Shown: positions 35,412-45,997 of the stretch, in pieces
Numbering within the stretch: the first letter of the stretch is position 1
Layout: each line of letters starts with the position of its first letter
Assembly (NCBI GenBank): GCA_027485235.1
Contig: JAIXRJ010000042.1
Location: forward strand, 1 to 64,000
Length of the DNA stretch: 64,000 nucleotides
Origin: Comamonadaceae bacterium
GTDB taxonomy: Bacteria; Pseudomonadota; Gammaproteobacteria; Burkholderiales; Burkholderiaceae_C
Direction: 5' to 3'
The notes under the pieces: generated by a model
What the model was told of the DNA's origin: nothing
Databases searched by the model: none
What the model saw: only the letters and a program-made list of their open reading frames with translations
Program-made: the position numbers and the translations under genes

Positions 35412-38400
35412 ATGTCCCAAGGTCTCATCCGCATCCGTGGTGCCCGTCAGCACAACCTCAAAAACATCGACCTCGACATCCGTACCGGTGAATTGACGGT
35501 GGTCACCGGGCCCAGTGGTTCGGGCAAATCCAGCCTGGTCTTTGACACCTTGTACGCCGAGGGCCAGCGCCGCTATGTCGAGACCTTCAGCGCCTACTCG
35601 CGTCAGTTTTTGGACCGCATGGACAAACCGGCGGTCGACAAGGTCGAAGGCGTGCCCCCGGCGATTGCGATCGACCAGACCAACCCGGTGCGCAGCTCGC
35701 GCTCCACGGTGGGCACCATGACCGAGTTGAACGACCACCTGAAGTTGTTGTTCGCCCGCTTGGGCCAGCTGTTCGACAAAGACACTGCGCAGAGCGTGCG
35801 CCACGACAACCCCGACACGATTTACGCCGAGCTGGCCCAGCGTGCTGCCCAAGCGAGCGACCCGCGCCTGTACCTGACTTTCCCGGTCGAGTTGCCCGCC
35901 AACACCAGTGCCGAGCAGGTGGAGCAGTGGTTGTCGGCCAGTGGCTTCACCAAGGTGCAGGCCGAGCGCGAAGTGGCCACTCCCACCGGCCCCCGCAAAG
36001 TGCTGGACGTGATCGCTGACCGCTTTCGCATCGGCACTGCCGAAAAAGCCCGCGTGGTCGAAGCCATCGAAGTGGCCCTGAAGCGCGGCGGCCGTTTGAA
36101 TGTCTATGTGGAGAAATTGGGGTCAGATCCCAATTCTTTGGCCTCTGGGGCCGAGGCGGTTTTTGACATCTGGCGGTTTTCAACCGGCCTGCATTGCCCC
36201 GACAGCGACCAGCGCTACACCGACCCGATCCCGTCGATGTTCTCCTTCAACTCGGCCGTGGGCGCGTGCGAAACCTGCCGTGGCTTTGGTCGGGTGATCG
36301 GCGTCGACTACGGCCTGGTCATACCCAACCCCAAGCTCACGCTGCGGGCCGGGGCCATCAAGACGCTGCAAACACCCGCTTGGCAAGAAAACCAGGACGA
36401 CCTGATGCGCCACGCCGAGGCGGCAGGCATTCCGCGTGACACGGCCTGGGACAAGCTGACGCAGGCCCAGCAAGATTGGGTGATTCACGGCTCACCCGAG
36501 TGGAAGGGACGCTGGAACCACCAGTGGTACGGCGTGAAACGCTTTTTTGAGTACCTGGAGAGCAAGGCCTACAAGATGCACATCCGTGTGCTCTTGTCCA
36601 AGTACCGCAGTTACACCCAGTGCCCGACCTGCCATGGGGCGCGCTTGAAGACGGAAAGTTTGCTCTGGCGCATGGGCAACCAATCGGATGCCGATGGGGT
36701 GTTGCCAGTGGAGAAGCGTTTCATGCCCGCCGGTGTGAAGTGGTCGCGGGCGCAGTTGGAGGCGCTGCCGGGTTTGAGTCTGCACGACATGATGATCATG
36801 CCGATCGACCAGCTGCGTTTGTTCTTTGACCGCATGAGTGCCACCGCTGTGGCGCTGGCCTCGGCAGACGCCGAAGCGCAAGCGCTCAAACTGCTGCTGG
36901 AAGAAATCACCACCCGCCTCAAATACCTGTGCGACGTCGGCATTGGTTACCTCACCCTCGACCGCCAAAGCCGCACGCTCAGCGGCGGTGAAGTCCAGCG
37001 CATCAACCTCACCACCGCCCTGGGCACCAGCCTGGTCAACACCCTGTTTGTGCTGGACGAGCCCAGCATCGGCCTGCACCCGCGCGACATGCACCGCATC
37101 ACCTTGGCCATGCACCGCCTGCGGGACGCGGGCAACACGCTCGTCGTGGTCGAGCACGACCCGGCCGTGATGATGGCCGCTGACCGCATGATCGACATGG
37201 GGCCTGGCCCTGGTGAGCGCGGCGGGCAAATTGTGTTTGACGGCACGACTGCCGATCTGCGCAATGCCGACACCTTGACGGGCGCTTATTTGGGTGGCCG
37301 CAAGCAAGTTGGCTTGGGCTTCAAGCGCATGGTGAGCGACAGCACGCCGCGCTTGATTTTGGAAGGCGCACGCGAGCACAACCTGCAAAACATCAGCGTG
37401 GACTTTCCGCTGCAGCGCTTGGTCACCATCACGGGCGTCAGCGGCTCGGGCAAGTCGAGTTTGATTCAAGACGTGTTGGCCCCAGCGCTCATGCGCCACT
37501 TTGGCAAAGCCACCGAAACACCCGGCGCGCACGACCGCCTGTTGGGCGCTGACCACCTGAGCGATGTGGTGTTTGTGGACCAGTCGCCCATCGGCAAAAC
37601 CGCCCGCTCCAACCCGGTGAGTTATGTGGGCGCATGGGACGCGATCCGCGAAATTTTTGCCACCGCGCCACTGTCGCGCCAGCGCGGTTACACCGCCAGC
37701 AAGTTCAGCTTCAACGGTGGCGATGGCCGCTGCCCCACTTGCGGCGGCTCGGGCTTTGAGCACGTCGAAATGCAGTTTTTGAGCGACGTGTATTTGCGTT
37801 GCCCCGATTGCGACGGCCAGCGTTACCGCCCCGAGATTTTGGAAATCACCATCGAGCGCCAGGCCATTGGCGGCGCGGTGCGTCACTTCAATGTGGCCGA
37901 CATTCTGCAGCTCACCGTGAGCGAAGCGGCCGCTTTGTTTGCCCAAGACCGCGAAGTCATCCGCGCCCTGCAGCCGATTGTGGATGTGGGCCTGGAATAC
38001 GTGCGTCTGGGCCAGCCCGTGCCCACCTTGTCGGGTGGTGAGGCGCAGCGCCTCAAGTTGGCCGGCTTTCTGGCCGAAGCGGCCAAGAGTGCATCCAAGA
38101 GTCGTCAGAGTCTGGCGCGCAAAGGCACGCTGTTTTTGTTTGACGAGCCGACGACTGGCCTGCACTTTGACGACATCGCCAAGCTCATGCGCGCTTTGCG
38201 CAAGCTGCTCGAAGCGGGGCATTCGCTGATCGTGATCGAGCACAACCTGGATGTGATCCGGGCCAGCGATTGGTTGATTGATTTGGGGCCAGAGGGCGGT
38301 TATGCCGGGGGCTTGATCGTGGCGGAGGGCACGCCGGAAGACGTGCGGCAACACGCGACATCGCACACGGGGCTGGCGCTGCGCGATTACGCCGAGTCCA

Positions 38401-41400
38401 TGGGGGAGGTGTTTGGTGTGGCTGAGCGTTTGAATGTTTATGGGGGCGAGGCTGCGGTGTCAGCGGGTTCCTCATACGGCGGGGGTACGCCAAAATCGTC
38501 ACCCTCTGACACCGCAGCCTCGCTGGCGAAGGTTCGAGGCGGGGTTGGTGCAAGTTCAATTGCTCCAGCCGCACGTCGCGCGCCTGTTTTGAACAACAAC
38601 ATCCAGATCGTCAACGCCAAAGAGCACAACCTCAAAAACCTGAGCGTGGACATTCCACGCGGCAAGTTCAACGTGGTCACGGGTGTCAGTGGTTCGGGCA
38701 AGTCCACGCTGGCGTTTGACATCTTGTTCAACGAAGGCCAGCGCCGTTATTTGGAAAGCCTGAACGCCTATGCCCGCGCCATCGTGCAGCCCGCAGGCCG
38801 ACCCGAAGTCGATGCGGTGTACGGCATTCCGCCCACCGTGGCGATTGAGCAGCGGCTGTCACGCGGTGGACGCAAATCCACCGTGGGCACGACCACCGAG
38901 GTCTGGCACTTTTTGCGTTTGCTGTACGTCAAGCTGGGCATCCAGCATTGCGTGCACGACAACACACCCGTGCAACCGCAAACCCCCGACAGCATCATTG
39001 CCCAGCTGATGACGCAGTTCAAGGGCCAGCACATTGGCCTGCTGGCGCCGCTGGTCGTCAACCGCAAGGGCGTTTACACCGAGCTGGCCGACTGGGCGCG
39101 TCCGCGTGGCTACACGCACTTGCGCGTCGATGGGGACTTTTTGCCGACGCAAGGCTTTCCGCGCATCGACCGCTTCAAAGAGCACAACATCGAATTGCCC
39201 GTGGCCAGTCTGGATGTGCTGCCCGCCAGCGAAACTGCGCTGCGCCAAGCCCTGAGCAAAACGCTGGAACACGGCAAAGGCGTGGTGCATGTGTTGAGCG
39301 ATCTGGACGGTCTGCGCGAAGCCATGTTCAGTGGCGAGTCCACCGCCCGCATCGGCCAGCACCGGGTGTTTTCAACCTTGCGCGCTTGCCCCGCTTGCGA
39401 CACCTCGTATGCCGAACTCGACCCGCGACTGTTCTCTTACAACAGAAAACACGGCTGGTGCCCCGATTGCGTGGGCACGGGTGTCAAGCTCAGCAAAGAC
39501 GAGCGCCAAGTGTTCGACGACTCGGTGCAAGACGAGAAAAACAAGGGCCGCGAGCAAACCTTTGCCGAGCCCGAGATCGAAGACCTGGCCAACGTGGCTT
39601 GTCCCCGTTGCGAAGGCACCCGCCTGAACGCCACGGCGCGTGCGGTGCGCCTGGGCGCAGCGCCGGGCCAAGGCTGGCGCATCACCGACATCGCCAGCTT
39701 GTCCGTCACCGATGTGCGTCACTGGGTGGACAAGTTGCAGCTCACCGGCCGTGACGCCGACATCGCCCGTGATCTGGTCCCCGAGATCCAAAGCCGACTG
39801 GAGTTTCTGGAAGAAGTGGGCTTGGGTTACCTCACGCTGGATCGGGGTGCGCCCACCTTGTCGGGCGGCGAGGCGCAGCGCATCCGCTTGGCTGCGCAAC
39901 TGGGCAGCAACCTGCAAGGCGTGTGCTACGTGCTGGACGAACCGACCATTGGTCTGCACGCCCGCGACAACCAGATTTTGCTCAACGCTTTGCAAAGCCT
40001 GAGCGACAAGGGCAACACGCTGGTGGTGGTGGAGCACGACGAAGACACGATTCGCCGCGCCGACCACATCATTGACATTGGCCCGAGCGCGGGCAAACGC
40101 GGCGGCCGCTTGGTGGCGGAGGGCTCGGTGGCCGACATCACGGCGTCTGCGGATTCGCAAACCGGGCGTTATTTGTTGCATGCGATGAAACACCCCATGC
40201 AGTTGCGCAGGGTGGTGTATGCGAAGAAATTGGGGTCAAAGAAATTGGGGTCGGATCCCGATTTTTTGCAAACCGCCAACGCCAGTGTCGTCGACACCTC
40301 AACTGCATTGGCCAAACTCAAGGGCAAAAAGAAGGTCACCCCGCCAGTCGTGCCGGACGCCACAGACGTGACCGTGACCCAATGGCTCACCCTGACAGGC
40401 GCCCACCTGCACAACCTGCGTCAGGTCGATGTGCAAGTGCCTCTCAAACGTTTGGTGGCCGTGACCGGCGTCAGCGGTTCCGGCAAATCCACACTGGCCC
40501 GTGATGTCTTGCTGACCAACGTGCAGGCGCTGGTCAGCCAGCGCTCGACCTTCGCAGGACGCACGGCGCAAGATGCCGGTCAGCGCGTGGCTTTGACGGC
40601 ATGCAGCGATGTGCAGGGCTTTGAGACGATCGACCGCGTGCTCGAAGTCGACCAAACCCCCATTGGCAAAACACCGCGTTCTTGCCCTGCCACCTACATC
40701 GGGTTTTGGGACACGATCCGCAAGCTGTTTGCCGAGACGCTGGAGGCCAAAGCGCGGGGTTATGCCGCCGGGCGTTTCAGCTTCAACACCGGCGAAGGCC
40801 GTTGCCCCAGCTGTGAAGGCCAAGGCATGCGCACCATCGAGATGAGCTTTTTGCCCGACGTGAAAGTGCATTGCGAGACCTGCCGAGGCGCTCGTTTCAA
40901 TCCCGAGACCTTGGCGGTGACCTGGCGCGGCAAGAGCATTGGTGATGTGCTGCAGATGGAAGTCGATGAAGCGGTGGACTTCTTTGCCACCATGCCCAGC
41001 ATCGCGCACCCTTTGCAGTTGCTCAAGGATGTGGGCCTGGGTTACCTCACGTTGGGCCAGCCCTCACCGACCCTGAGCGGTGGTGAAGCGCAGCGCATCA
41101 AGCTGGTGACCGAGCTCACCAAAGTGCGCGACGAAGTGGGCAAGCGCGGCAACAAGGCGCCGCACACGCTCTACGTGTTGGACGAGCCTACCGTGGGCCT
41201 GCACATGGCCGATGTGGACAAGCTCATCAGCGTGCTGCACCGCTTGGTCAACGCGGGCCACAGCGTGATGGTCATCGAGCACGACCTGGACGTGATCGCT
41301 GAAGCCGACTGGGTGATTGACCTGGGGCCCGAAGGCGGCAACGCCGGTGGCCGCATCGTGGCCGCTACCACGCCAGAAGCTTTGGTGCTCTTGGGTACAC

Positions 41401-41441
41401 ACACCGGCAAAGCTTTGGCGCCCGTGCTGGCGAGGGTTTGA
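35412..41441 (+). CDS. uvrA: Tandem-fused excinuclease ABC subunit UvrA (2009 residues)
   Basis: UvrA-type DNA damage recognition ATPase, about twice the normal length (about 940). Four ABC modules occur. Walker A motifs lie near residues 35, 675, 1091 and 1685 ([36 protein letters not shown]), and signature LSGGE motifs near 523, 873, 1482 and 1889. Each half has zinc-finger cysteines ([16 protein letters not shown] and CPDCDG in the first, [16 protein letters not shown] and CETCRG in the second). The halves are joined by a Gly/Ser-rich linker at about 1010-1060. Three palindromic repeats lie inside the frame (36115, 38447, 40226). ATG 35412 starts [19 protein letters not shown]. Such double UvrA proteins are known in some Burkholderiales. 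Whether a standard uvrA also exists is not visible here. Confidence 0.92.
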   Translation: MSQGLIRIRGARQHNLKNIDLDIRTGELTVVTGPSGSGKSSLVFDTLYAEGQRRYVETFSAYSRQFLDRMDKPAVDKVEGVPPAIAIDQTNPVRSSRSTVGTMTELNDHLKLLFARLGQLFDKDTAQSVRHDNPDTIYAELAQRAAQASDPRLYLTFPVELPANTSAEQVEQWLSASGFTKVQAEREVATPTGPRKVLDVIADRFRIGTAEKARVVEAIEVALKRGGRLNVYVEKLGSDPNSLASGAEAVFDIWRFSTGLHCPDSDQRYTDPIPSMFSFNSAVGACETCRGFGRVIGVDYGLVIPNPKLTLRAGAIKTLQTPAWQENQDDLMRHAEAAGIPRDTAWDKLTQAQQDWVIHGSPEWKGRWNHQWYGVKRFFEYLESKAYKMHIRVLLSKYRSYTQCPTCHGARLKTESLLWRMGNQSDADGVLPVEKRFMPAGVKWSRAQLEALPGLSLHDMMIMPIDQLRLFFDRMSATAVALASADAEAQALKLLLEEITTRLKYLCDVGIGYLTLDRQSRTLSGGEVQRINLTTALGTSLVNTLFVLDEPSIGLHPRDMHRITLAMHRLRDAGNTLVVVEHDPAVMMAADRMIDMGPGPGERGGQIVFDGTTADLRNADTLTGAYLGGRKQVGLGFKRMVSDSTPRLILEGAREHNLQNISVDFPLQRLVTITGVSGSGKSSLIQDVLAPALMRHFGKATETPGAHDRLLGADHLSDVVFVDQSPIGKTARSNPVSYVGAWDAIREIFATAPLSRQRGYTASKFSFNGGDGRCPTCGGSGFEHVEMQFLSDVYLRCPDCDGQRYRPEILEITIERQAIGGAVRHFNVADILQLTVSEAAALFAQDREVIRALQPIVDVGLEYVRLGQPVPTLSGGEAQRLKLAGFLAEAAKSASKSRQSLARKGTLFLFDEPTTGLHFDDIAKLMRALRKLLEAGHSLIVIEHNLDVIRASDWLIDLGPEGGYAGGLIVAEGTPEDVRQHATSHTGLALRDYAESMGEVFGVAERLNVYGGEAAVSAGSSYGGGTPKSSPSDTAASLAKVRGGVGASSIAPAARRAPVLNNNIQIVNAKEHNLKNLSVDIPRGKFNVVTGVSGSGKSTLAFDILFNEGQRRYLESLNAYARAIVQPAGRPEVDAVYGIPPTVAIEQRLSRGGRKSTVGTTTEVWHFLRLLYVKLGIQHCVHDNTPVQPQTPDSIIAQLMTQFKGQHIGLLAPLVVNRKGVYTELADWARPRGYTHLRVDGDFLPTQGFPRIDRFKEHNIELPVASLDVLPASETALRQALSKTLEHGKGVVHVLSDLDGLREAMFSGESTARIGQHRVFSTLRACPACDTSYAELDPRLFSYNRKHGWCPDCVGTGVKLSKDERQVFDDSVQDEKNKGREQTFAEPEIEDLANVACPRCEGTRLNATARAVRLGAAPGQGWRITDIASLSVTDVRHWVDKLQLTGRDADIARDLVPEIQSRLEFLEEVGLGYLTLDRGAPTLSGGEAQRIRLAAQLGSNLQGVCYVLDEPTIGLHARDNQILLNALQSLSDKGNTLVVVEHDEDTIRRADHIIDIGPSAGKRGGRLVAEGSVADITASADSQTGRYLLHAMKHPMQLRRVVYAKKLGSKKLGSDPDFLQTANASVVDTSTALAKLKGKKKVTPPVVPDATDVTVTQWLTLTGAHLHNLRQVDVQVPLKRLVAVTGVSGSGKSTLARDVLLTNVQALVSQRSTFAGRTAQDAGQRVALTACSDVQGFETIDRVLEVDQTPIGKTPRSCPATYIGFWDTIRKLFAETLEAKARGYAAGRFSFNTGEGRCPSCEGQGMRTIEMSFLPDVKVHCETCRGARFNPETLAVTWRGKSIGDVLQMEVDEAVDFFATMPSIAHPLQLLKDVGLGYLTLGQPSPTLSGGEAQRIKLVTELTKVRDEVGKRGNKAPHTLYVLDEPTVGLHMADVDKLISVLHRLVNAGHSVMVIEHDLDVIAEADWVIDLGPEGGNAGGRIVAATTPEALVLLGTHTGKALAPVLARV
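36115..36135. repeat. REP-like palindrome inside uvrA, copy 1
   Basis: Inverted repeat AATTGGG/CCCAATT around GTCAGAT, near codon 235. It is read as EKLGSDPNS. The core AAATTGGGGTC recurs at 40227-40252. Confidence 0.75.
38447..38522. repeat. 17-bp inverted repeat in the uvrA inter-half linker
   Basis: Arms at 38447-38463 and 38506-38522 (CGAGGCTGCGGTGTCAG and its complement) around a 42-base loop. They encode part of the low-complexity linker between the two UvrA halves. Confidence 0.8.
40226..40266. repeat. REP-like palindrome inside uvrA, copy 2 with tandem duplication
   Basis: GAAATTGGGGTC occurs twice (40226 and 40241), a 15-base direct duplication encoding KKLGS twice. It is followed by GGATCCCGATTT, completing the palindrome seen in copy 1. 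It lies near codon 1605, in the linker between the ABC modules of the second half. Confidence 0.75.
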
Positions 41442-41484
41442 AGGACGCGAACCTGCCTTCATCTGAACCATCACTTTGACTTCG

Positions 41485-41541
41485 CAGGAGCCCAACGGGT
41501 CAGCACCACCAAAGTCCCGTAGGAGCCCAACTGTGTTGGGC
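41485..41541. repeat. Intergenic REP-like repeats
   Basis: Two related units, CAGGAGCCCAACGGGT (41486) and TAGGAGCCCAACTGTGTTGGGC (41520). The second forms a GCCCAAC/GTTGGGC hairpin. They occupy the 200 bases between uvrA and the convergent methyltransferase, where no gene is seen. Confidence 0.6.
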
Positions 41542-41641
41542 GATAGCGTGCGGACGAAGGCACACGAAGAATCGCCGAACGCGGTTCAGCGCCTGCAAAT
41601 CAACAACCGCTGATCCATCAGGTGCGGCGGCGGTGTGTTGA

Positions 41642-42802
41642 TCAGTCGATGGCGCCCAAGCGCCACAGCGAAGTCACCTCCGCTGCCCGTGCCGCATGCA
41701 GCGGGTCTGAAACGTCCTGCGCTTTGCCGTGCTCCGGCTTCACATCCAAACGGCCCAGCACCTGCAGGCCCGCGTCAGCGATCCAGCCCTGCAAGGCTTC
41801 GCGGCTGCGCAAGCCCAAATGCTCGGCCAGGTCCGACAGGATCAGCCAGCCCTCGCCGCCTTCGCTCAGGTGTGCTTTCAGGCCACCCAAAAAACCTTTG
41901 AGCATCTGGCTGCCTTCGTCATAAACCGCTTGCTCCAGCACCGAGGTGGGGCGGGCCGGCAGCCACGGTGGGTTGCACACCACCAGTGCGGCCTGGCCGG
42001 GCGGGAACAAATCGGCTTGCAGCAACTGCACCTGGTTTTGCAGGCCCAGGCGCTGCAGGTTGTCGCGGGCGCAGACCAGCGCACGCTCGGCCATGTCGGT
42101 GGCCACCACCTGTTGGGCACCGCGCCGGGCCAGCAAGACCGACAGCACACCGGTGCCCACACCAATGTCAAAAGCCACCGAGTGTTCTTTCAAGGCCGCC
42201 GGCAGTGGTGCTTTGGCCGCCAAACCCACATATTCCCCACGCACCGGGGAGAATACGCCGTAATGCGGGTGGATGCGCAGGTTCTCCCCCAATGCAGGCA
42301 CTTCGACGCCGTTTTTGCGCCACTCAAAAGCACCGATCACGCCTTGCAAGGCACGCAGCGAAATCACCGAAGACTGCCCATTGGCGGCGCCAAAGGCTTG
42401 TGCGCAAGCTTGCTTGACATCGGGTGCGCGGCGCAGCGTGATGCCGTAGTCGCCGTTCAACTCGATCAGGATCTGGCTCAGCACGCGGGTGCGCTGGGCT
42501 TGCGCCTGACGGTGTGTATGGAACGCTGCACCCGGCAAGGGTGCGGTCGCATCGGCTTTTTTGCGCTTGACCTTTTGCGGTTTGTCGATGCGCCGGGCCA
42601 TCGCTTGCAGCAGCTGGCGGGCGTTGTGAAAGTCGCCGCGCCACAGCAGGCCCGTGCCCTCGCAGGCCAGGCGGTAAGCCGCATCGGCGGTCAGGGTGTC
42701 ATCGGCCAGCACCACTCGGGCGGGCAAGTTTTGGTCCGATCGCCACAGGGCCGAGCGTTCGCAGTCTTTTTCAGACCAGGTCAAAAGGGTGGAGGTGTTC
42801 AT
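41642..42802 (-). CDS. Class I SAM-dependent methyltransferase (NPPW type)
   Basis: A 386-residue protein. After a mostly helical N-terminal half comes a Rossmann methyltransferase domain: SAM motif AFDIGVGTGVLSVLLA, motif II VVATDMAERAL, and the catalytic VVCNPPWLPA. NPPW is typical of enzymes methylating amide or exocyclic nitrogens, such as HemK/PrmC or RsmC relatives. The true substrate is unknown. Its start overlaps the stop of the upstream HAD phosphatase gene (ATGA), indicating an operon. Confidence 0.83.
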   Translation of the reverse strand: MNTSTLLTWSEKDCERSALWRSDQNLPARVVLADDTLTADAAYRLACEGTGLLWRGDFHNARQLLQAMARRIDKPQKVKRKKADATAPLPGAAFHTHRQAQAQRTRVLSQILIELNGDYGITLRRAPDVKQACAQAFGAANGQSSVISLRALQGVIGAFEWRKNGVEVPALGENLRIHPHYGVFSPVRGEYVGLAAKAPLPAALKEHSVAFDIGVGTGVLSVLLARRGAQQVVATDMAERALVCARDNLQRLGLQNQVQLLQADLFPPGQAALVVCNPPWLPARPTSVLEQAVYDEGSQMLKGFLGGLKAHLSEGGEGWLILSDLAEHLGLRSREALQGWIADAGLQVLGRLDVKPEHGKAQDVSDPLHAARAAEVTSLWRLGAID

Positions 42803-43593
42803 GAGTGCGAGAGGCCGTTCAGCAGGTGTTGTGCCAATTCGGCAAAGCCCGCGCCACGTTCACTGGGGGTGATGTAGCAGGGAGGGTGGATCAGCTGGGC
42901 TTCAAAGCGCCGGATATTGGCCACGCCCACGCTGTGCGGGAAGCGCTCAAACATCACTTGGTCGTTGGTGGAGTCTCCCACATAAACCCAGCGCTCGATC
43001 TCGGCGTCCAGATCGCGGCCCCACAGCGCGCGCACGATCCAGCGGGCGCCAGAGAGCTTGTTGTGGTTGCCAAACCAGCCGTTGATGTGGATGCTGCTCA
43101 CGGTGGCGGTCATGCCTTCGCTGCGCATGATCTGCACCACCGCATCGATGCCGCTTTGCGGCAGGTGGCAGAACTCGCTGTGGTCGATGGCGATGTCGGT
43201 TTCGCGGCCCGCATGGTCTTGCGACAACTGTGCGCCGGGCACCTCGCGCAGCACGCGTTGGCCAACAGCCTGCAGGCGTGAGAAATCGCGCTCTCGTGTG
43301 GCGGCGTTTTGCTGGTAAATCTTGCGAAGCCCCTGCGACGGGTCGGGCAACAAAGCCACCGCACCGTTTTCGGCCACGATGGCGTCCAACGGCCAGCGGT
43401 TCACAAAAGGCGCGCTCCAGCCCACCGGGCGACCGGTGATCGGCACCACCTGCAAGCCGGCGGCTTTCAGATCGCTCAGGGCCTGCAGGGCATCGGGCGT
43501 GATGGCGCCTTCGGTGGTCAGGGTGTCGTCGATGTCGGTGAAAACACCCAAGGGACGCAGGCCCCGCAAGGGCATTGAGTTGAGTTTCTGCAT
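42799..43593 (-). CDS. HAD-IIB family sugar-phosphatase-like hydrolase
   Basis: A 264-residue HAD hydrolase. Motif I is FTDIDDTLTTEG, motif II is VPITGRPVGWSAPF, then AENGAVAL and the C2B cap with ETDIAIDHSEF. The final acidic motif is YVGDSTNDQVMFERF followed by SVGVANI. This resembles sugar- or mannosyl-glycerate phosphatases of the Cof type. The substrate is unassigned. The start at 43593 excludes a 26-codon upstream extension. It is coupled to the methyltransferase by a 4-base overlap. Confidence 0.85.
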   Translation of the reverse strand: MQKLNSMPLRGLRPLGVFTDIDDTLTTEGAITPDALQALSDLKAAGLQVVPITGRPVGWSAPFVNRWPLDAIVAENGAVALLPDPSQGLRKIYQQNAATRERDFSRLQAVGQRVLREVPGAQLSQDHAGRETDIAIDHSEFCHLPQSGIDAVVQIMRSEGMTATVSSIHINGWFGNHNKLSGARWIVRALWGRDLDAEIERWVYVGDSTNDQVMFERFPHSVGVANIRRFEAQLIHPPCYITPSERGAGFAELAQHLLNGLSHS

Positions 43594-43686
43594 GGACAGG
43601 GCTTCAGTTCTGGTCCCAGCAGTTGGCTTGACCTGTGACAAATGGCCATCGCCAAGGGAGCGCCAAACCATTTTGCCCGACAGGGC

Positions 43687-44796
43687 TCAGGGGGCTGAGG
43701 CCACCAGTGGCTTGAGCTTGTCGGTGCTTCGGGTGCGCGTCTTGGCACGCCACTCGAGGCGCGACACATAGGTTTTGGCCCGTTCTTCGGACCTGAAAGG
43801 ACCGGTCACCACGCTGTATTGCCATTCGTCCGCGTTGGGCGATGGCCGGACAGCGATGATGCGTGCCGTGCTCAGTTCTTTGTGTTTGTTTTTGAGTTTT
43901 TGGGCGGCGTCCAGGTTGTTGAACGAGCCGTGCTCGACCACCAGCGTCTCGGCGGGCAAGGCCTTGAGCCAGCGGGCACCCGTGCGGGCCTCTTCTGGCA
44001 AAGGTTTGGTGCTGGTTTTGCCTGGGGTTTCGGCAGGGGCCGCCTGCGCGTTCGTTGTCGAAGCCGCCTCAACCGGTGCTGGACCTGAAGGTGCCGCTGG
44101 GGTTGAAGGTGCTGGTTCCGATGCCGTACCCACTGCGGCTGGCTGCGTGGGGGGTGCTGGAATCATCCATGCCAGTCCCGCCAACAAGGCCAGACCCAGT
44201 CCGACAGCACCGATTTTGACCTGTCGGCTCAGGTTCGCCGCCGGCCATTTCAGTGCATTGTCAGGTGAAGAATCGGTCGATCTCTCTCCGACCAGGAGGG
44301 CCTCGTTGGGCGCTGCGTTCAGCGGAGGGGCATCCGGTTGCATGGGGCCCGTATCGACCGCGTCCAGGTCTAAAAAGATGCATTCGGTTTTGGCATGGTT
44401 TTTCCAGGTTTCTAAGGGCTGGTTGCTCAGCCAGATCACACGAAACGGCAGACCGGGAAACAGTTCAATGAGCCTGAAGATGATCGATTGCTGCTCTGTC
44501 GACAGCAAATGTGCTTGGTCTATCACCCAGATGTGCAGGTGCTTGCTGTCCGTGAAAGGCAATTCTGGCTGCAACAAATACGGCGCGACCTCGTGGTTGA
44601 GTCGACTGATCAAATTCAAGAACTGATGGCCCCTGAACTCTTCGATTTTCACGGCATGGTCAATGGAGCGGAGGCAGATCAACAAGCGCTTGGTGAAACT
44701 CTTCAAGGGCGCATCTTGGTGGCTGACCAAACCCAAGCTTCGGACATCGCCGACGAGCGACAGCGCCAGGCTGGCGTGAGAATAGGGGGTCGTCAT
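43687..44796 (-). CDS. SPOR-domain membrane protein with AAA-like N-terminal part (DamX-like)
   Basis: A 369-residue protein. Residues 1-150 resemble the degenerate AAA/ExeA-like part of DamX (HLHIWVIDQAHLLSTEQQSII). A transmembrane helix (KIGAVGLGLALLAGLAWMI) lies near residue 200, then a long Pro/Ala/Thr linker. A C-terminal SPOR domain (LVVEHGSFNNLDAAQKLKN... WQYSVVTGPFRSEERAKTYVSRL) should bind denuded septal peptidoglycan, so a cell-division role at the septum is inferred. GGAGAG seven bases upstream supports ATG 44796 over an ATG at 44838. Confidence 0.82.
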   Translation of the reverse strand: MTTPYSHASLALSLVGDVRSLGLVSHQDAPLKSFTKRLLICLRSIDHAVKIEEFRGHQFLNLISRLNHEVAPYLLQPELPFTDSKHLHIWVIDQAHLLSTEQQSIIFRLIELFPGLPFRVIWLSNQPLETWKNHAKTECIFLDLDAVDTGPMQPDAPPLNAAPNEALLVGERSTDSSPDNALKWPAANLSRQVKIGAVGLGLALLAGLAWMIPAPPTQPAAVGTASEPAPSTPAAPSGPAPVEAASTTNAQAAPAETPGKTSTKPLPEEARTGARWLKALPAETLVVEHGSFNNLDAAQKLKNKHKELSTARIIAVRPSPNADEWQYSVVTGPFRSEERAKTYVSRLEWRAKTRTRSTDKLKPLVASAP

Positions 44797-44847
44797 GCCG
44801 GTGCTCTCCAAGACATGAGAAGGCGTTAAAAGATGCATGGGCAACCA

Positions 44848-44862
44848 TTGTAGAGTCTACAA
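44848..44862. promoter_or_regulatory. Perfect palindrome between divergent SPOR and Bug genes
   Basis: TTGTAGA-G-TCTACAA, 52 bases before the SPOR gene start. The TTGTA/TACAA half-sites resemble GntR-type operators. No GntR gene is nearby, so the regulator is unknown. Confidence 0.4.
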
Positions 44863-44995
44863 AAGAGTGCTTTGGGTCCGATGGGGCGTGCCCGGGCATG
44901 CTCGCAATCCCTGACAAAGCCCTGATCTCTGGCGACAGATTGACCACGCTGGGCATGGCATCATGGCTGGGTTGATTCAATTTTTGGAGAACCCC

Positions 44996-45997
44996 ATGAC
45001 CGCTTTCCCCCGTCGCCCTTTGCTGCGCATTGCCACGGCCGTGGCTCTGACGCTGACCGGCATGTTCGCTTCGGCCCAAACCAGTTGGCCCACCAAGCCC
45101 GTCAAAATTGTGGTGCCCTTTGCCCCCGGCGGCACCACAGACATCCTGGCCCGCGCCATCGCGCCCGATTTGTCCAAGGCCTTTGGTCAACAGTTCGTCA
45201 TTGAAAACAAAGGCGGCGCAGGCGGCAACCTGGGCGCCGAAATCGTGGCCAAGTCGGCAGGCGACGGTTACACCCTGCTCATGGGCACTGTGGGCACGCA
45301 CGGCATCAACCGCGCCTTGTATGCCAAGCTGCCCTACGACCCCTTCAAAGACTTCTCCCCCATCACCTTGGTGGCTGGAGTGCCCAATGTGATGGTGGTC
45401 AACGCAGAAAAAGCAGCCGCCAACAAGATCAACAACGTCAACGACTTCATCAAATACGCCAAGGCCAATCCGGGCAAGCTCAACATGGCCTCCAGCGGCA
45501 ATGGCACTTCCATCCACTTGGCGGGTGAACTGTTCAAAAGCCAAACCGGCATCTTCATGGCCCACATTCCGTACCGGGGCTCGGGTCCCGCCCTGCTGGA
45601 CTTGTCGGGTGGCAACATGGACGTGATGTTTGACAACCTGCCCTCCGCCATCCCGCTGATCAAAGGCGGCAAACTCAAGGCCCTGGCCGTGACCAGCGGC
45701 CAACGCTCTGCGGCCATGCCCGACCTGCCCACCATCGAAGAAGCGGCTGGTCTCAAAGGTTTTGAAGCCAGCAGCTGGTTCGGCCTGTTGGCACCCGCCG
45801 GCACCCCGCCCGATGTGGTCTCCCGCATCCAGCAAGAAGTGGCCAAGTCCTTGGCCAGCCCCGCCTTGAAAGAGCGCTTGGCCACCTTGGGTGCCATTCC
45901 CAGCGGCAACACGCCTGCTCAATTTGCGGCGCTCATCGAGAGTGAGCACAAGAAGTGGGCCGAGGTGGTCAAAGTCTCTGGCGCCAAGGTGGACTGA
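44996..45997 (+). CDS. Bug-family periplasmic substrate-binding protein (tripartite tricarboxylate transporter type)
   Basis: A 333-residue exported binding protein with a signal peptide ([20 protein letters not shown], cleavage after AQ or ASA). The mature part begins [23 protein letters not shown], the TctC/Bug signature. [28 protein letters not shown] and [13 protein letters not shown] follow. Bug proteins bind carboxylates. Membrane components TctA/TctB are absent here, as is common for this expanded family. A TTGGAGA site precedes ATG 44996. Its stop shares a base with the next start, so it is coupled to the hydrolase. Confidence 0.92.
   Translation: MTAFPRRPLLRIATAVALTLTGMFASAQTSWPTKPVKIVVPFAPGGTTDILARAIAPDLSKAFGQQFVIENKGGAGGNLGAEIVAKSAGDGYTLLMGTVGTHGINRALYAKLPYDPFKDFSPITLVAGVPNVMVVNAEKAAANKINNVNDFIKYAKANPGKLNMASSGNGTSIHLAGELFKSQTGIFMAHIPYRGSGPALLDLSGGNMDVMFDNLPSAIPLIKGGKLKALAVTSGQRSAAMPDLPTIEEAAGLKGFEASSWFGLLAPAGTPPDVVSRIQQEVAKSLASPALKERLATLGAIPSGNTPAQFAALIESEHKKWAEVVKVSGAKVD

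Noticed and set aside
36492-38366. 624-codon minus-strand frame across uvrA
   Set aside because: Antisense to conserved ABC motifs. No independent support.
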